Source: Rehmannia glutinosa
Lineage: Eukaryota; Streptophyta; Magnoliopsida; Lamiales; Orobanchaceae
Reading direction: 5' to 3'
NCBI GenBank assembly: GCA_016081115.2
Contig: JABTTQ020003409.1
Coordinates: forward strand, 1-64,000
DNA length: 64,000 nucleotides
Shown: one piece after another, positions 11,920 to 25,141 of the stretch
How the letters are laid out: every line of letters begins with the position of its first letter
Numbering within the stretch: position 1 is the first letter of the stretch
Notes under the pieces: model-generated
The model's input: only the letters and a program-made list of their open reading frames with translations
Told to the model about the DNA's origin: nothing
Databases searched by the model: none
Program-made: the position numbers and the translations under genes

Positions 11920-14595
11920 ATGCATGGAGTTCATCGGACATTTGGTCAGATTTGTAGAGGACTGCATAAACTGTCCCATGATGGTCCCAGTGACACCTTG
12001 AAGAAGAAGATTGCCGAGTTAGAGAAGAAGAGAAAAACAAGAAATCCCAAGAAAAATAAACTATTCGTCGATGTTCCCGAATCAAAAAAATTCCTTGATA
12101 CAGCTACCATGCCAATGATACTCACTGTTGTAGGAACTGCTCTCTTCGCTAAGCTCCTGATGATGGTATAATTTGAATTTGTTGTCTTTGTCTTGATCAT
12201 TACATCGTTCAGTTTGATCTATGAATCGAAAACTATTTATTTGCACTAAGGGGGTTTGTAGTAGTACATAAAAAAATGAAACTGCTAATTGCTCAATAAC
12301 AAACAATCACTGTTTATTAATTATATGCAACTTCCTCAAAAAACAGCCTTGTAATTTTCATGACTAAGTTCTTTGCATCTCAGTTTTTGGTTAGCTTAAA
12401 GAATAATCATGTTGAAGCTTAATTTTGTATAACTATCCTAGGCATTTAAAACTTTGTAGATTGTCTCTAAAAATGTAGTTGGAAGCTCTCTTGTTTTGTC
12501 TTCCAGAAGAATAATATGCCATAAATCATGTATCTATTTTTTGAATTCTCTTGCAGTATGATGATGCAACGGAACAGGAACGAATTGAGCGAAAGGTAAA
12601 GAAGACACCTGGTCTGGGATCTGTCAGGATGCTCACTCGTGAGGAGTGGGATGCAATTCAAGAACTGCGGCCGAGGACTCCATTTGAATCTAAGATATCT
12701 CGCCCAAATGCAAAAATAAGGACTGGGGAACCATTGCATTTGGTAAATTAGAACTTTTTATAATATTCTGCTACATTTACTTCTATTTAGGATTGTTGCA
12801 GACTGAGGCTAAGCCCAGTTCAAACCCATGTTGAAATTTCACATGTTTACACTTTCCATCAGCAATTTTCCGCAAATGATTTTCTTGTCTAAATATTGCT
12901 TTAGAAGGCTAAACAATCTCATTTTTGTTTGCTTTTGTCCTTCTCAAATCTAGTGGAGCTCGTGTAATTTGCTGGTGTGTTTTGAGTTTTGTGGTTAACT
13001 TAGCACTCTTGAGTCTTATTGAGCAGCAAAGTTGACCCTTTGAGGAGAGTGCATCTAGGTTTGGATTTGCCAACCGACACTAAAATATGTGTCAGTTCTT
13101 TTTCTTTTATGGCTACAAGTATATACACTAACACATTGGAATAATTAAACCATCCTGAGAGCTTCAAGAAATTGAACCCTTCTGAGAGTCTCACATTTTT
13201 TATTTTTTTTTGAGGAATCTGAGAGTCTCACTTTTGATATTTTGAGACTCTCTCTAGCTAAATGATCATATAAAGTCTATCTCCGCAAATATCTTATGGG
13301 GCAAGTTCTAGGTAACTAACGTGACTTTGGATACTTTGAATGCGCATAAAAAGTGCAAACACCTCTACCGGAATTGAAAGTGAAGATTTGAAAGATTCTA
13401 AGTTCATGTAAATATCTTTATTTAACCAAGTATTATCATGTGGTTTAACATGTAGGAACATGAGTTTAGAGTAGAAGGAAACAATTATGTACTTGCTTGA
13501 TATGCTAGATTGTATTTGTATCACATGTTTCTCATATTTAACCTTATTGTGTAGGATTACGGTGTGCAAAAAGTTGTATTCCTAACGTACTATGTGAATG
13601 TAGTGGGTTAACATTAGTATCTTTATTTATTTAATTTAGTTATTGGTGGAAGAGCATTTAATTTGATTGTTCTTTTCCTTTGTGTCTGTCATTCGGCTAA
13701 AGTTGATATATCTTTTTTGTCTTGTGGATATTGACCTTTTAATTTTTTTTTTATATATTTTAGTGGCAATTTAGTAAATTTGATGTTGATCATTATGCTT
13801 TTATTTGTTATTGACTTGCATTATTGCATAAAATGTTACATGTTATTGCTAAAAAAGTAAATATAATAAATTCAGAATATAAATTGAATAAAATATAAAA
13901 GTAATGAGCATCTTATGATTACAAAATCTAATATTTCTGTAGTTTGTTTGATTTATATGATTCTTTAATCAAGGTTAAGTATTATTGGATCACTTTTTAA
14001 ACCTCGTGTTTGGTTAAGTTAAAACATATTAAGAAAAGATTAGTTAAAGTGTGATTTTTAGAAAGTTCATTTAAGTGGAAATTGCAAAACTGAGTTGTCG
14101 TGAAAGTGAAGATTTATAGGTGAAATATTTGGTGAACTTTTCAAATATCGATATTTCTTGTATTTCGAAGTCTATTCATATGTTCAAAAGTGCATCATAA
14201 AATCATTGAAACCGACCGATTACTCAGAGTGTGCATCAAATATCTCTTTAGTATCCAAATAATATATGTATGATGTATCTCTGATTTCCTCCATAGGTGC
14301 TATTACTTTCAGTTATATCTTTTAATTGAAAAAGTGAAGCGAAAGAATAAAGTTAAGGAAGTGATTGCTTGGCTTTTCATTCTGCCCCGTTCTCCAAAAT
14401 TTTGGAGAGAATATTGTGAAAATTTGTGAATTTTGAGATTGTGATTGTATATGAGATGAAAATGTAATGATGAAAGTTGATGTGATTATTTTGTGGTTTG
14501 CGATTTTGCAGGAAGATGTTAAGGATTGGACACTGGATGTGCTCACGAATGCGTTTACACGGGCTGAGGAGACTGCCAGGCGAGGATCTAACTAG
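11920..14595 (+). CDS. Unrecognised conserved-looking 171-aa one-TM protein, 3 exons
   Basis: Coding exons are 11920-12165, 12557-12742 and 14512-14595, all phase 0 with GT-AG borders, giving 171 residues. The N-terminus is MHGVHRTFGQICRGLHKL, then a strongly basic coiled-coil-like stretch (LKKKIAELEKKRKTRNPKKN), then a hydrophobic segment at about residues 63-82 (ATMPMILTVVGTALFAKLLM) likely to span a membrane. The C-terminal half is soluble and charged (REEWDAIQELRPRTPFES) and ends EETARRGSN. The start is fixed because stops precede it in frame; a six-codon upstream ORF (11897-11917) ends two bases before the ATG. I do not recognise the family. The site II promoter suggests a housekeeping, perhaps mitochondrial, role, which is inference. 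Confidence 0.85.
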
Positions 14596-15111
14596 CTGTG
14601 GCCTATTTAGTCGTTTTTGTCTCTTCTGCCGGTTGCTATTCAGCATTCGATAATGGCTGAGAAACTGATGCTTGCACAATCCCAAGGGCCGTTTGGTTGG
14701 TAGAATAATTCCCCAAGCATAATGTGCTCTTGTGTTGCTCATTTTCCTTGGAGATGGAGAATTTGGCCACCGGTGCTTTTAAGCTCCTATAAATGTCGCG
14801 GATTTTACTTATTTGCTCATTTTCCTCGGAGATGGTCGTCTTTTATATATTATTTTACGTTCTAAATATTTCTTCCTAATTTTTTTAGGTTGCATTAAGT
14901 TGGCTTTCCAAGAACGGAGATATAGAAATACTGTTCGGGTTTTGTACATACTACATTGTGTGTAATATCTCCATCATCGGCACATATATTGTGTCTACCG
15001 TACATTCTTTAAATGTCCAAGTGTATTATTCGTTTATGAAATGAAAAATTTTGTTGGCATTGGTATGGTCATGTCGTAAGTTACATGTTAATGTGTTAGA
15101 TATAATCTATA

Positions 15112-15848
15112 TGTGGTTTTTTCTATCCTGGAGAAAATCCCATCCAAAGTGTCCAACATTTTTTGTATGGTGCTATGGAACATTTGGAAACAGAGAAATT
15201 CAAAACTTTGGAAGAATACATATATGCCTCCAAAAGCTACAGTGAAGACATCAATATCTTTTTTGGAAGAATGGAGTGCTGCTCATTTGAAGAAGACAAC
15301 ACATATTCCTAACTCAACAATTTGCTGTAGTTATTGGCACCCACCACCAAACTTTGTATTGAAATGCAACATTGATGCAGCGTTTTCAAAGAGCAACAAA
15401 GGTTTGGATTGGGCATGGTGGTTCGAGATAATACAGGTAAATTCATTTCTTGCAAATCCTATCATTTCCCAGGTACTGTTGGTGTTTTGGAAGGGGAAGG
15501 TTTGGGGTTGCTTGAGGCTTTAAAATGGATGAAAAACCTGGGATTTTCTAGTGTGATTTTTGAACTTGATGCGAAAGGGGTGGTTGATGCTATGAAGGAG
15601 ACTGAGTTTGATTACTCGGAGTTTGGGAAAATTATTCGTAGTTGCAAGGCGATCCTCTTTTCCGAGCCTAATTTTAAGGTTCAACATGTTAGGCGACAAT
15701 GTTTAACGAAGTCGCTCATGCTTTATAAAAAAACGTCTTGTTATCTTCATCCCTTCTTGGGTGGGCGAAATGCTTCTTTGTGGTTGCCCACCTTGACTCT
15801 ACTTGTTACTCGCATATGTCATAATAAAGCTTTATTTCAAAAAAAAAA
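15112..15848 (+). mobile_element. 5'-truncated LINE with RNase H domain
   Basis: The frames read NIFCMVLWNIWKQRNSKLW, then FVLKCNIDAAFSKSNKG, GMVVRDNTGKFI, GEGLGLLEALKWMKNLGF and FELDAKGVVDAMKE. This is the order and spacing of the RNase H-like (RVT_3) domain that ends plant L1-type LINE ORF2 proteins. A frame change lies near 15405 and another near 15700. The element ends in an aataaagctttattt sequence and an A-run. It is flanked by a 14-base direct repeat, agatataatctata, at 15098-15111 and 15849-15862, which defines the insertion. No reverse transcriptase is left, so it is dead on arrival. Confidence 0.88.
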
Positions 15849-15869
15849 AGATATAATCTATAGTTAACA

Positions 15870-17780
15870 TATGCTATTCATAATACGGCCCAATCAATCA
15901 TGGGCAACCAAACGGACCCTAGTATAATATGAATATTACCTTTTGACCCATACAATGAGTGTACCATTGGCTTTTTTTCTTTCTTTCTTCTTTTTTTTTT
16001 TTTTTTTAAGTACGTAACATTGAATTTTGGGTTCAAATGTTTCTGAAATGGTGTCAAACATTCAATGAGTTTTTGGTCAACTGTCAATTGGATTAATTCA
16101 TACCATGCCTAAACATGGTCCAAACCAAAATACGCAAGCAATGACACAGGTGAATTTGCACATTTTCCCATATTTTTCTCTCAAATTCTAAATCGATTAT
16201 TTCTCATGTATGAATAAAATTTGCCATTCTGAGTCTTGGAGATGATTCATATGAAACTTTCCTTTAAATTAAAATAAAATAAATTTGAGCTACCATCTTA
16301 TTTCATTCTTGGAAAAAAAAATCTAACCTTCTAGAAAAGAGAATTTATGACCAAATTAACTATTCTTGCCACATGGGTACATGCAATAATCTAATCACAA
16401 ATGTATGGAGTTGTGTGCCTTTTCTTCTGCATCCTGATTTCTTCAAAAGGACTCCATCACATTAATGCTCCCCAATTTATTTCATATATTTATTAGTGAT
16501 TTTATTTATTTATATATTGCCATATGCATAAATATTCATTTTGAATTTATATATATATATATATATATATATATCAAAAGTTGAATTTATTTACCTCTCT
16601 TCACACAATCTTTGCTGCTGCCTCTGGAAAAGTGCTGCTGCTACAACTTGTAAATCTGATGCATTTAATATTTGGCATCCAATCTTTGTTGCTTAATAGA
16701 TTCATGCGTGCAATATTAATAGCGTAAAATATAATGCAAGAAAATTAAATAAAAAATAAAAATATTAAACTAAAAATAGAAAATATGGATCTCATTTTAT
16801 ACATTTTGTTATCACGATTAATAGAAAAATAAAAAAATTATTGATAAATTAAAAAAATTACCGAATTCTTTATGTGAACTTTATTAAAAGTAAAAAATAA
16901 ATAGTAATGTTGGGTATTGATAAATGTGAGAGTGAAAGAGAAGAGTGAGTTAATTTTGGAAAAAAATGAGTTTTTTTCTTTCAAAAAAAGTTTTCATTTT
17001 TTCCTCAAATAATTACACATCTCACAATTTTTTTTTTTCAAAAATGAATAGTATGGAAATGAGAATACAAACAATAACAACCTATAGTTTTATTTTATAT
17101 TTGCTCATATTCCCACCGGCGCCTTCGTAACTTTGAAATATTCATGTTACATTAGTACATATTTCTTACTATTTTTTTCATCCAAAATTTTAGTAAATAT
17201 AAGTGGTGTAAAATAGTCACAAGAAATAGCACAACTTATTTTGTAGTGCACTCAATCTATGAATAGCAACTTGTAGTTGATGGCTGCTTATAATTATTTA
17301 TTTTTCTCAAGTTTTTATATTTTGTTATAAAAACTAAATATTTGAATCCCAAGTCACAAAGGACTTTTGTTGAAACTTGAAATGTGCCAATTTTCAGTAG
17401 TTTTTTTTTTTTTTATCATATTTCTATAATTTAATACTTATCATAATTGAAATTATTAAAATTAAATACTATATACGAAAAATTATTCATATTAATTTTA
17501 CTAATTAATGAAAAAAATAGCTGTTTAACTTTAACATATAACTTACATTTATTTAAAAATCAAATGAGGCGAGTGTCATTATTATTATTTTTTTAAAAAT
17601 AACAGTTTTTTTTCACTTATGTAATTCTTGAATACTACCAGGGTTTCTTACGGATTAACAGAAAAACTGGGGCGACATTGTAATTTACAGACTTAGAGCA
17701 ACAAGAAATATCGTGTATTTTTATACCCCCACTACTAGTACTAGAACATATTATTCCAACTTTCCTAAAGTTGCATGATC
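15870..17780. other. Intergenic DNA with an AT microsatellite
   Basis: No gene is seen. A (TA)n run lies at about 16548-16574 and T-rich runs lie at about 15990-16008 and 17400-17414. A short sequence at 15899-15921 (caaccaaacggaccct) mirrors agggccgtttggttg at 14686-14701 and may be the far arm of an inverted-repeat element that spans the LINE. Confidence 0.4.
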
Positions 17781-18464
17781 GAACTGCATATCCTTCTTTA
17801 AGCTAACCAAATTCTTGAAACCCTTGCTTTGCTTCCCCTTCTCCCCCACAAGGTGCTGATAATTTTTTATTTTTGGGGTTATTTTTGCTGTAAAATATCA
17901 AAATCTTAATGCTTTTTTCGTAAATCAATAGTTTGTGTATATCCATGTATGATCTCATTTCGTTGTTGTACTGAATTGATTATTTAGAGGCTTTAGTGAT
18001 ATTGAATCGTGCCCTTTTTTCCGTTCGGCTTTGAAATAATAACGATGAATTAAATTAAATTATTTTTATTTCTGTTCTTACGTTTTAGTTTTATGTGATA
18101 GTGCTTTTTTAAGATAGATTCCAGTTAATAGATTTTTGCTTGTATCAATGGTTTGAGTGTATATATTGGTTGCTTTCTTATGAAGATGTGGATCTTTTTT
18201 GCCCATTTTTAGGTCTATTGATTTACTATCTTTTTGAGCTTAGTGGCGAATCTGAAAACAAAATTGGCTATGTCCCTTCAAATCTCTGGAAATGTTTACA
18301 TGATATATATGCTCTTTTTTGAGAATTTAGTTTGTTATGCACGTTTTTGAATTCTTACTTAACAGTTGCGTTTACTTTGAACGTTAATGTGAATATATTG
18401 TGCCTGATAACAATTTTTCTGCGTAGGAATGCTGGTTATAAAAAGTTAATTGCATATCGATTTT

Positions 18465-21400
18465 ATGATGGGTGAGCCCGAGGGAAGTAATTTGGACACT
18501 AACACGATGAAGAATATTGGAATTAGCGGATATGTATCGTTTATCAGAGATAATGAGACATATGGGATTGTTTGTGCTGTCATTGTTGCTATAGTCATAC
18601 CTATACTCCTTTCGGTGGTACTTCGGGGTAAAAGAAAGTTGAAGCAGAGAGGAGTTCCAGTTGAAGTTAGTGGTGAGCCTGGTTTGGCAATGCGCAATGC
18701 TAGATCACCCAAATTAGTTGAGGTTCCTTGGGAAGGGGCCACAACTATGGCAGCATTGTTTGAGCAATCGAGTAAAAAACATTCACAACAAAAGTGTCTT
18801 GGGACTAGAAAGGTAATTGGTAAGGACTTTGTAACAGCTAGTGATGGCAGGAAATTTGAGAAGCTTCACTTGGGTGAGTACCAGTGGGAGACCTATCGAC
18901 AGATATTTGATCGCGCATGTAACTTTGCGTCGGGTCTTCTTAAACTAGGCCATGATGTAGACACACGTGCTGCCATTTTTTCTGAAACCCGAGCAGAGTG
19001 GTTGATCACATTTCAGGTAACGTTGGAGTTTCTGGTGTGAATTTTCGGATTTCTCCTTTTCTTTTATTTTTTTTTTCATGGCAATGGTATTTTCTATTTG
19101 ATTTCAGGGATGCTTCCGTCAAAACATCACTGTTGTTACCATTTATGCTTCTTTAGGAGATGATGCCCTAATTCACTCATTAAATGAGGTGGCCGTAATT
19201 TATCTTTCAAATGGAAAACTCTAGTTTTCTTCCAGTTTTATTTCTTTACTTATTGTTTATTGATTTGGATATTCACTTTTTTCCGAGATCAATTTTTGCT
19301 TTCACAACTATAATGCAAGTAGAACTTACTCATATGGTTACATGTGTTTGACAGACTCAAGTGTCAACCCTGATTTGTGATTCCAAGCAATTGAAGAAGT
19401 TGGCTGCAATAAGTTCAAGCCTGCCAACCATTAGACACATCATTTATTTTGACGACGATGGTTCCAGTGTTACCCAAGAGATTGATAACTGGAAAGTTTC
19501 CTCTTTTACAGAGGTGGAAAAACTTGGGAAAAATAATCCTGCTCATCCTAATCTGCCAATCAAGAAAGATATTGCTGTTATTATGTACACAAGTGGCAGT
19601 ACTGGCCTCCCAAAGGTTTGATTTATATTTTTCCCAATTTGCATGGACTTGCATCCAAAATGACCTATGTTGGTGGGTCATGAATGTAGTGATCTGTGGT
19701 GAAAAATGATGCCTGCAAATCCTGCTCACCTAATCTGTAGATTTAGCTGTTACATATTTTGTATTTTAACTTCTTGTGCGTTCACCAAAAAGGTGAGGAA
19801 AATAGTATATTTTATGATACATAAAATAATCAACCAATCATATGTTTTAAATAACATCTTCTCTTTGAGTACAATTAAGGATGTCCAGGCAACACTTTAG
19901 CAACTTCTTGGTATGAGGCAGCTTTTGATATGCCAGATATGGAAAGAAGAAAACTGTATTATTGAAAAAGTAATATTGCAACATTTTAGCAGCTGTTCTT
20001 TTACATTTTTGCTTTCAAATTAAATGCTCTTATGCTTGATTTTTGTTATTGTTTATCAAGTTATCTTTAATTTTACACACCAATCTTCTTCAAGAGAAGG
20101 ATTCTTGCCGACATGGTTTTCAACTAAATTTGTAGGGTGTTATGATGACTCATGGCAACATTGTAGCCACTGCAGCAGCAGTCATGACAGTGATCCCCCG
20201 AATTGGAAGCAAGGATCTCTATTTGGCCTACTTACCTCTAGCTCATGTGTTTGAATTAGCTGCTGAGGTAACATGTTCATTGAAGTCTTTTATTATGGTG
20301 AAGGACGTCGACAAGTTCTAAAATGGTTGTTCGTACAGACTGTCATGTTAACTGCGGGTGCCGCTATTGGTTATGGCTCAGCACTGACATTAACAGACAC
20401 ATCAAACAAAATAAAAAAGGGAACCAAGGGAGATGCTTCTATGTTAAAGCCTACACTGATGGCAGCCGTTCCAGCTATACTTGACCGTGTTAGAGAGGGA
20501 GTTCTGAAGAAGGTTATTTAGGCAGTGCACTTTTTTCTTTTTTCTTTTCACATCATCAAAACACGTTGACGAACTTTAAAAGGTTAACGAGTTACTGATA
20601 CCTTCTTTAATCTTTTTTTGTCTTAGGTTGACGAGAAAGGAGGTATTGTGAAGAAACTTTTCAACATCTCTTACAGGCGCCGGTTGGCAGCTATTGAAGG
20701 AAGCTGGTTTGGAGCGTGGGGACTAGAATCTCTGTTGTGGGAAATAATTGTTTTTAAAAAGATAAGGTCTATACTTGGAGGAGATATTCGATTTATGCTT
20801 TGTGGTGGAGCTCCTCTATCTGGGGATACACAAAGATTTATCAACATTTGCATGGGGTAATATTTATGCAACAAAATAGAATGATAATATAATGCGCTTT
20901 AACTGATTTTATGCAGCAAGCTCAGCTTATAGGGTGGCCCGCCTTGTCTGCTAGTTGTTAGGAGTTGTCATCAACATCCGTCATATACCTCGCTTAGTGT
21001 CTAATACGCTTCTGTTTTTGCAGGGCTCCCATTGGTCAAGGATATGGCCTGACTGAAACATGTGCTGGAGCTGCTTTTTCAGAGTGGGATGACCCTTCTG
21101 TTGGGCGTGTTGGTCCTCCTCTCCCTTGTTGCTACATCAAGGTATATGTCATGTACGTCACTGAGACATTATCTGATAAAACATTGGATTTTGCCAAGTG
21201 CATTGATCTGTGCCTTGTGTCATATGCCACTTATTTGCTTAAAGTTTTCTAAATTGAATACACCCTTTATTCACTGTTGAAAGATGTTATTTAAAAATAC
21301 TTGAGAGCATACTTAAACCTTGTGATGTCTGTTGTAGTAGCTGCCGAAATAATCTGTGGACTTTGATAAAAGTTGTTTGCCTTTATAACAAAGAAGCCCA

Positions 21401-23870
21401 CTTGTTTTAATTGACCATTTTTTTTGAAGAAATAAAAAAAGTAAGGACGGATTGCTAAACTGTTAATTCGTGTAATACATTTCCGTTCATTGGACTTTGA
21501 AGTCCGTGTCATTCTGGCGAATACTAGTTTTAATCTCATTATAGAGGTGGGCAAGTTAATAAAGGGATGACTTATATTGCTGTAATCATTTGGGACTTTA
21601 TATGTGTGTGTGTGTGTGACTGTATGTGTGTGTATTTATATGTATGATATATGTATAGCTTTATAGGTAAATCTCATAACAGTTTTTGACCTTTTCTGCG
21701 CTTCCTTTATTTGAGTATGGAGTTCTTTCCTGCAGCTTGTTTCCTGGGAAGAAGGTGGCTACACGATATCGGATAAGCCTTTACCCCGAGGAGAGGTGGT
21801 TGTTGGTGGGGCCAGTGTGACTGCTGGTTACTTCAACAATGACGCCAAAACTGCAGAAGTTTACAAGGTGCAAACTTTGTAATGCATATAGCGACTGGGC
21901 AATGCTGCTGCAGATTTATACTTATTTGCTTATACAGGTTACTTCTACAAACTTTGTAATTTGCTTATACAGGTTGATGAAAAAGGCATGCGCTGGTTTT
22001 ACACTGGTGATGTAGGAAGGTTTCACCCTGATGGATGCATTGAGATTATTGACAGAAAGAAAGATATTGTGAAGCTTCAACATGGGGAGTACATCTCCCT
22101 TGGAAAGGTGCTTAATCTCATTTTAATTAATCTAAGGTTGCATTTGGTTGAATGATTGGATTTGAGAAAAGTATTTCAAATGACTCCATCTAAGATGAAA
22201 TACACACTCAAAAGTTAGCTCAAAATGGGAGTTTAAGGATTTGAAATCCTTAGTTTTACATCCATCAATCCAAATGAAGCGTAAGAGCTGTTGGCTGCAT
22301 GTCTATGTTAAACCTATGTTTCTTCCTTCTTTGTCTCCCTTGCCTTTTCATGCAGTGGTGTTTCATCAGATTTGAGATTTATTTGACCAAAAGTTGATGC
22401 TGTGTTGCAGATTGAGGCTGCACTTATGTCGAGCAATCTCGTAGATAGCATCATGGTCTATGCGGATCCCTTCCACAACTTTTGTGTTGCCCTGGTTGTG
22501 CCTTCACGTCAGGTCCTTGAAGGATGGGCCAATGAATCTGGCGTTAAGTACACGGATTTCTCCGAGTTGTGTGAGAAAGCAGAAGCTAAAAATGAGGTTC
22601 AACAATCACTAGTCAAGGTTTGTTCCTTGCCCTTTTTATGAGGAAGATACATTCCATTTTGAGAGTTTCGATTAAGGTAGTCTGCTTATTGCTGCATGTT
22701 TCTGCTATAATTCTTTTTATCTCCAACACTTCAAACCAAGTGTTTCTTCTGTCCATATTTTTTTTTCAATAAGTAGATAGAGGGTGGTCATGGCGAGGAA
22801 GAGGGCATAAGGGAGCCTGATATTCTTGTTAGGGTAAAATTCAAAATTATCCCCAAGGTTTAGCCTAATGACACAAAAATATAGTCATCTTTAAAATTTA
22901 GAATACCCCTTAGGACTCGTTTGCAATTGTTGATTGGATTGATAATTGATCTTGGATAAATTAGGAATGGATAATATAATTGAGTTGAATAAAGTGTTTG
23001 GGAAGTATGATTATGATGTGTAATTATTTTAGTAGGATGACAATATTTGGTTTGCATTGATGATAAAGTTGGATAAATTCCAAAATGACCAAATTATCTC
23101 AAATGAAAAATAGAAACGTAATACGAGTGATGCAAATGAGAGACGAATTTGTCAATGACTGTTCACAAGAGGTTGGAGGTGGGTCGGATTATATAATTGC
23201 ATCCCCATGGTCTGGACTAGTTATCAACCACGAGCAGGGCAACAAATGGGCCGAGATCAGTATCATGGGTTGTAGTTAAAGATCCCAAACAATTGCTAAA
23301 CCTAGAAATAACAGTTTACCCTGGCCAATCAAGTTTCCCAATCTAGACCTTAAGGTATTACAAACACCTCTTGAGGTTTGAATTTATTTAGCAAATACCC
23401 AACACCACCACCACCACCACCACCCAACAAATAGGTGCAATTTGTAAAATAGAAACAAATATCAAGGGGATATTTGTAAATTTGAAGGATAGCTGGGCTT
23501 TTTGTAATTAGATTGAACCATAAGGGTATCTTTTGTAATTAACCCTTTTTGTTATTGGCCTGGTAAATGCTTTTTGGTCTCACTTTAGGTCTTTTTAACT
23601 CATGATTTTATCCTAACTTTGCATTAGCAATACATGCATGTATAAAAAATCATTTAACTTCATCGGTTGCGAGCCATCTTATTCACGCCGCTGACAATGT
23701 TACAGGCAGCAAAAGCAGCGAAATTGGACAAGTTCGAAATTCCAGCAAAGATCCAGTTGTTGCCGGATCCATGGACTCCAGAATCCGGGTTGGTTACTGC
23801 AGCTCTCAAGTTAAAGAGGGAGCAAATTAAGTCCAAGTTTAAAGACGAGCTCGAAAAGTTGTACAAGTGA
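18465..23870 (+). CDS. LACS8: Long-chain acyl-CoA synthetase, LACS8-like, complete
   Basis: Eleven coding exons: 18465-19016, 19108-19188, 19355-19615, 20136-20267, 20339-20512, 20627-20856, 21024-21141, 21736-21867, 21973-22107, 22411-22617, 23706-23870. They splice in frame to 728 residues, the usual length. The enzyme activates free long-chain fatty acids to acyl-CoA using ATP. A membrane anchor lies at about residues 34-53 (GIVCAVIVAIVIPILLSVVL). The P-loop TSGSTGLPK is at about 290-298, YGLTETCAG near 484, RWFYTGD near 567-573 and DRKKDIVKLQHGEY near 585. The N-terminal region (VPWEGATTMAALFEQS, TASDGRKFEKLHLGEY) fits LACS8, an ER form, better than plastid LACS9. A 5'UTR intron probably runs 17853-18426, and a six-codon upstream ORF (18429-18449) precedes the start. 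Two adjacent ATGs (18465, 18468) are possible starts. Intron 10 has grown by a MITE insertion. Confidence 0.95.
22832..23545. mobile_element. Mutator-like MITE (GGGATAA family) in LACS8 intron 10
   Basis: The ends are gggtaaaattcaaaattatcc on the left (first 20 bases of that type) and ttttgtaattaaccc on the right, an inverted repeat of the family described at 24293. It is flanked by a 9-base duplication, ttcttgtta at 22823-22831 and tttttgtta at 23546-23554, with one mismatch. It is longer than its relatives because of extra sequence from about 22915 to 23350 that looks like a nested insertion. A (CCA)n run lies at about 23402-23424. Confidence 0.75.
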
Positions 23871-24292
23871 AACTACATTTTCCCTTTGGTTGAGGAGATG
23901 ATGTTCGAAATAATTCACGTTCCTGTTTTTGCTTCGCTATCTTAAACCGCGTCCCTCTATTACGAGATTAAAATCCCTGATCAGAGAATGTTTTGTTCAA
24001 TAAGGATGATGACTTTTTGGATAGTTTTGGGTATGTATTACCTCGTTTGGTTCATTATACTTGGTCTCCTATCAAGCTATAGATGAGTATGGTTTTACAA
24101 CATTGGACATGATCATTGTTCTAAGGACAATTTGGCATGGTTGGTTTTTCTTACAAAATTGAATCACTTCCTATTTACCATGATTTTTTTGAAGTAGACT
24201 AACTATTTATGTTAGAATCGGTTTTTTGTAGTAGTCCAAACTCCAAATGCAATGGTCGTTTTTGGGTGAATTTCCAACCTGAATAAATTAAA

Positions 24293-24578
24293 GGGATAAG
24301 TACAAAAAAGTACCCTGAGGTTTGACCTAATTACAAAAAACCCAGCTAACTTTTAAGATTACAAAAAGTACCCCCGAAGTTTGATTTAGTGTTAAAACTA
24401 AGGGTAAACTGCAATATTTTTATAAATATGAAGGAGGATTTTAAAATAATTTTTGCTTATGAAAGGTTTAAATGCTAGACAAAATGAAACCTCGAGGGTA
24501 TTATTTGTAATTTTAAAAGTTAGATGGGTTTTTTTTGTAATTAAGTCAAACCTCAAGGGTACTTTTTGTAATTATCCC
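24293..24578. mobile_element. Mutator-like MITE, best-preserved copy of the GGGATAA family
   Basis: The left arm begins gggataagtacaaaaaagta and the right arm ends gtactttttgtaattatccc; the arms pair over roughly 85 bases, including taattacaaaaaa and cctgaggtttgac blocks. A perfect 9-base direct repeat, taaattaaa, flanks it at 24284-24292 and 24579-24587. Long terminal inverted repeats plus a 9-bp target duplication are the marks of Mutator-like elements. It has no coding capacity. Confidence 0.88.
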
Positions 24579-25141
24579 TAAATTAAAGAATTTACTATTG
24601 AGATTCAATATAATATGGATATCTCATTTTTTATTTATTTAAATTAAGACTATTTGTTTCAGTTATTACAAATACTCCATTGAGTTTTTTATTTGCTTTA
24701 TGAATACCCCTTTAAAAGATGCACTTTTTAAAATAGAAACAAGTATCAGTAATACTTGCAATTTTGAAAAATAATTAATCTTTTTTGTAGTAAGGTTACA
24801 TATTAAAGATAATTTGTGATTCGCCCGTCATTTCTTGCAAAAACCTTACAACTATGGAATTTTTGTAGTAAGGTTACATACTATGGAATTTCTGGCTAGT
24901 ATGACTTTGTAAAATCAATTTTAATTCTGTTCAAAAAAAAATCAATTTTAATTTTTTTTCAAAATCTTGCAACTAATCCTGAATATTACAAACAATTGAA
25001 AATCCCAATTTGGGGTGGTGAGGTGACAACTACTTACTACACCAACAATCCGATAAATTTTTTAATTTTCTCTATGTGCTAAATATTTTAAATCAAATTC
25101 TTAATTGCAAATTGAAAAAGCAAAGGTCCTAGAAAAGTTTA

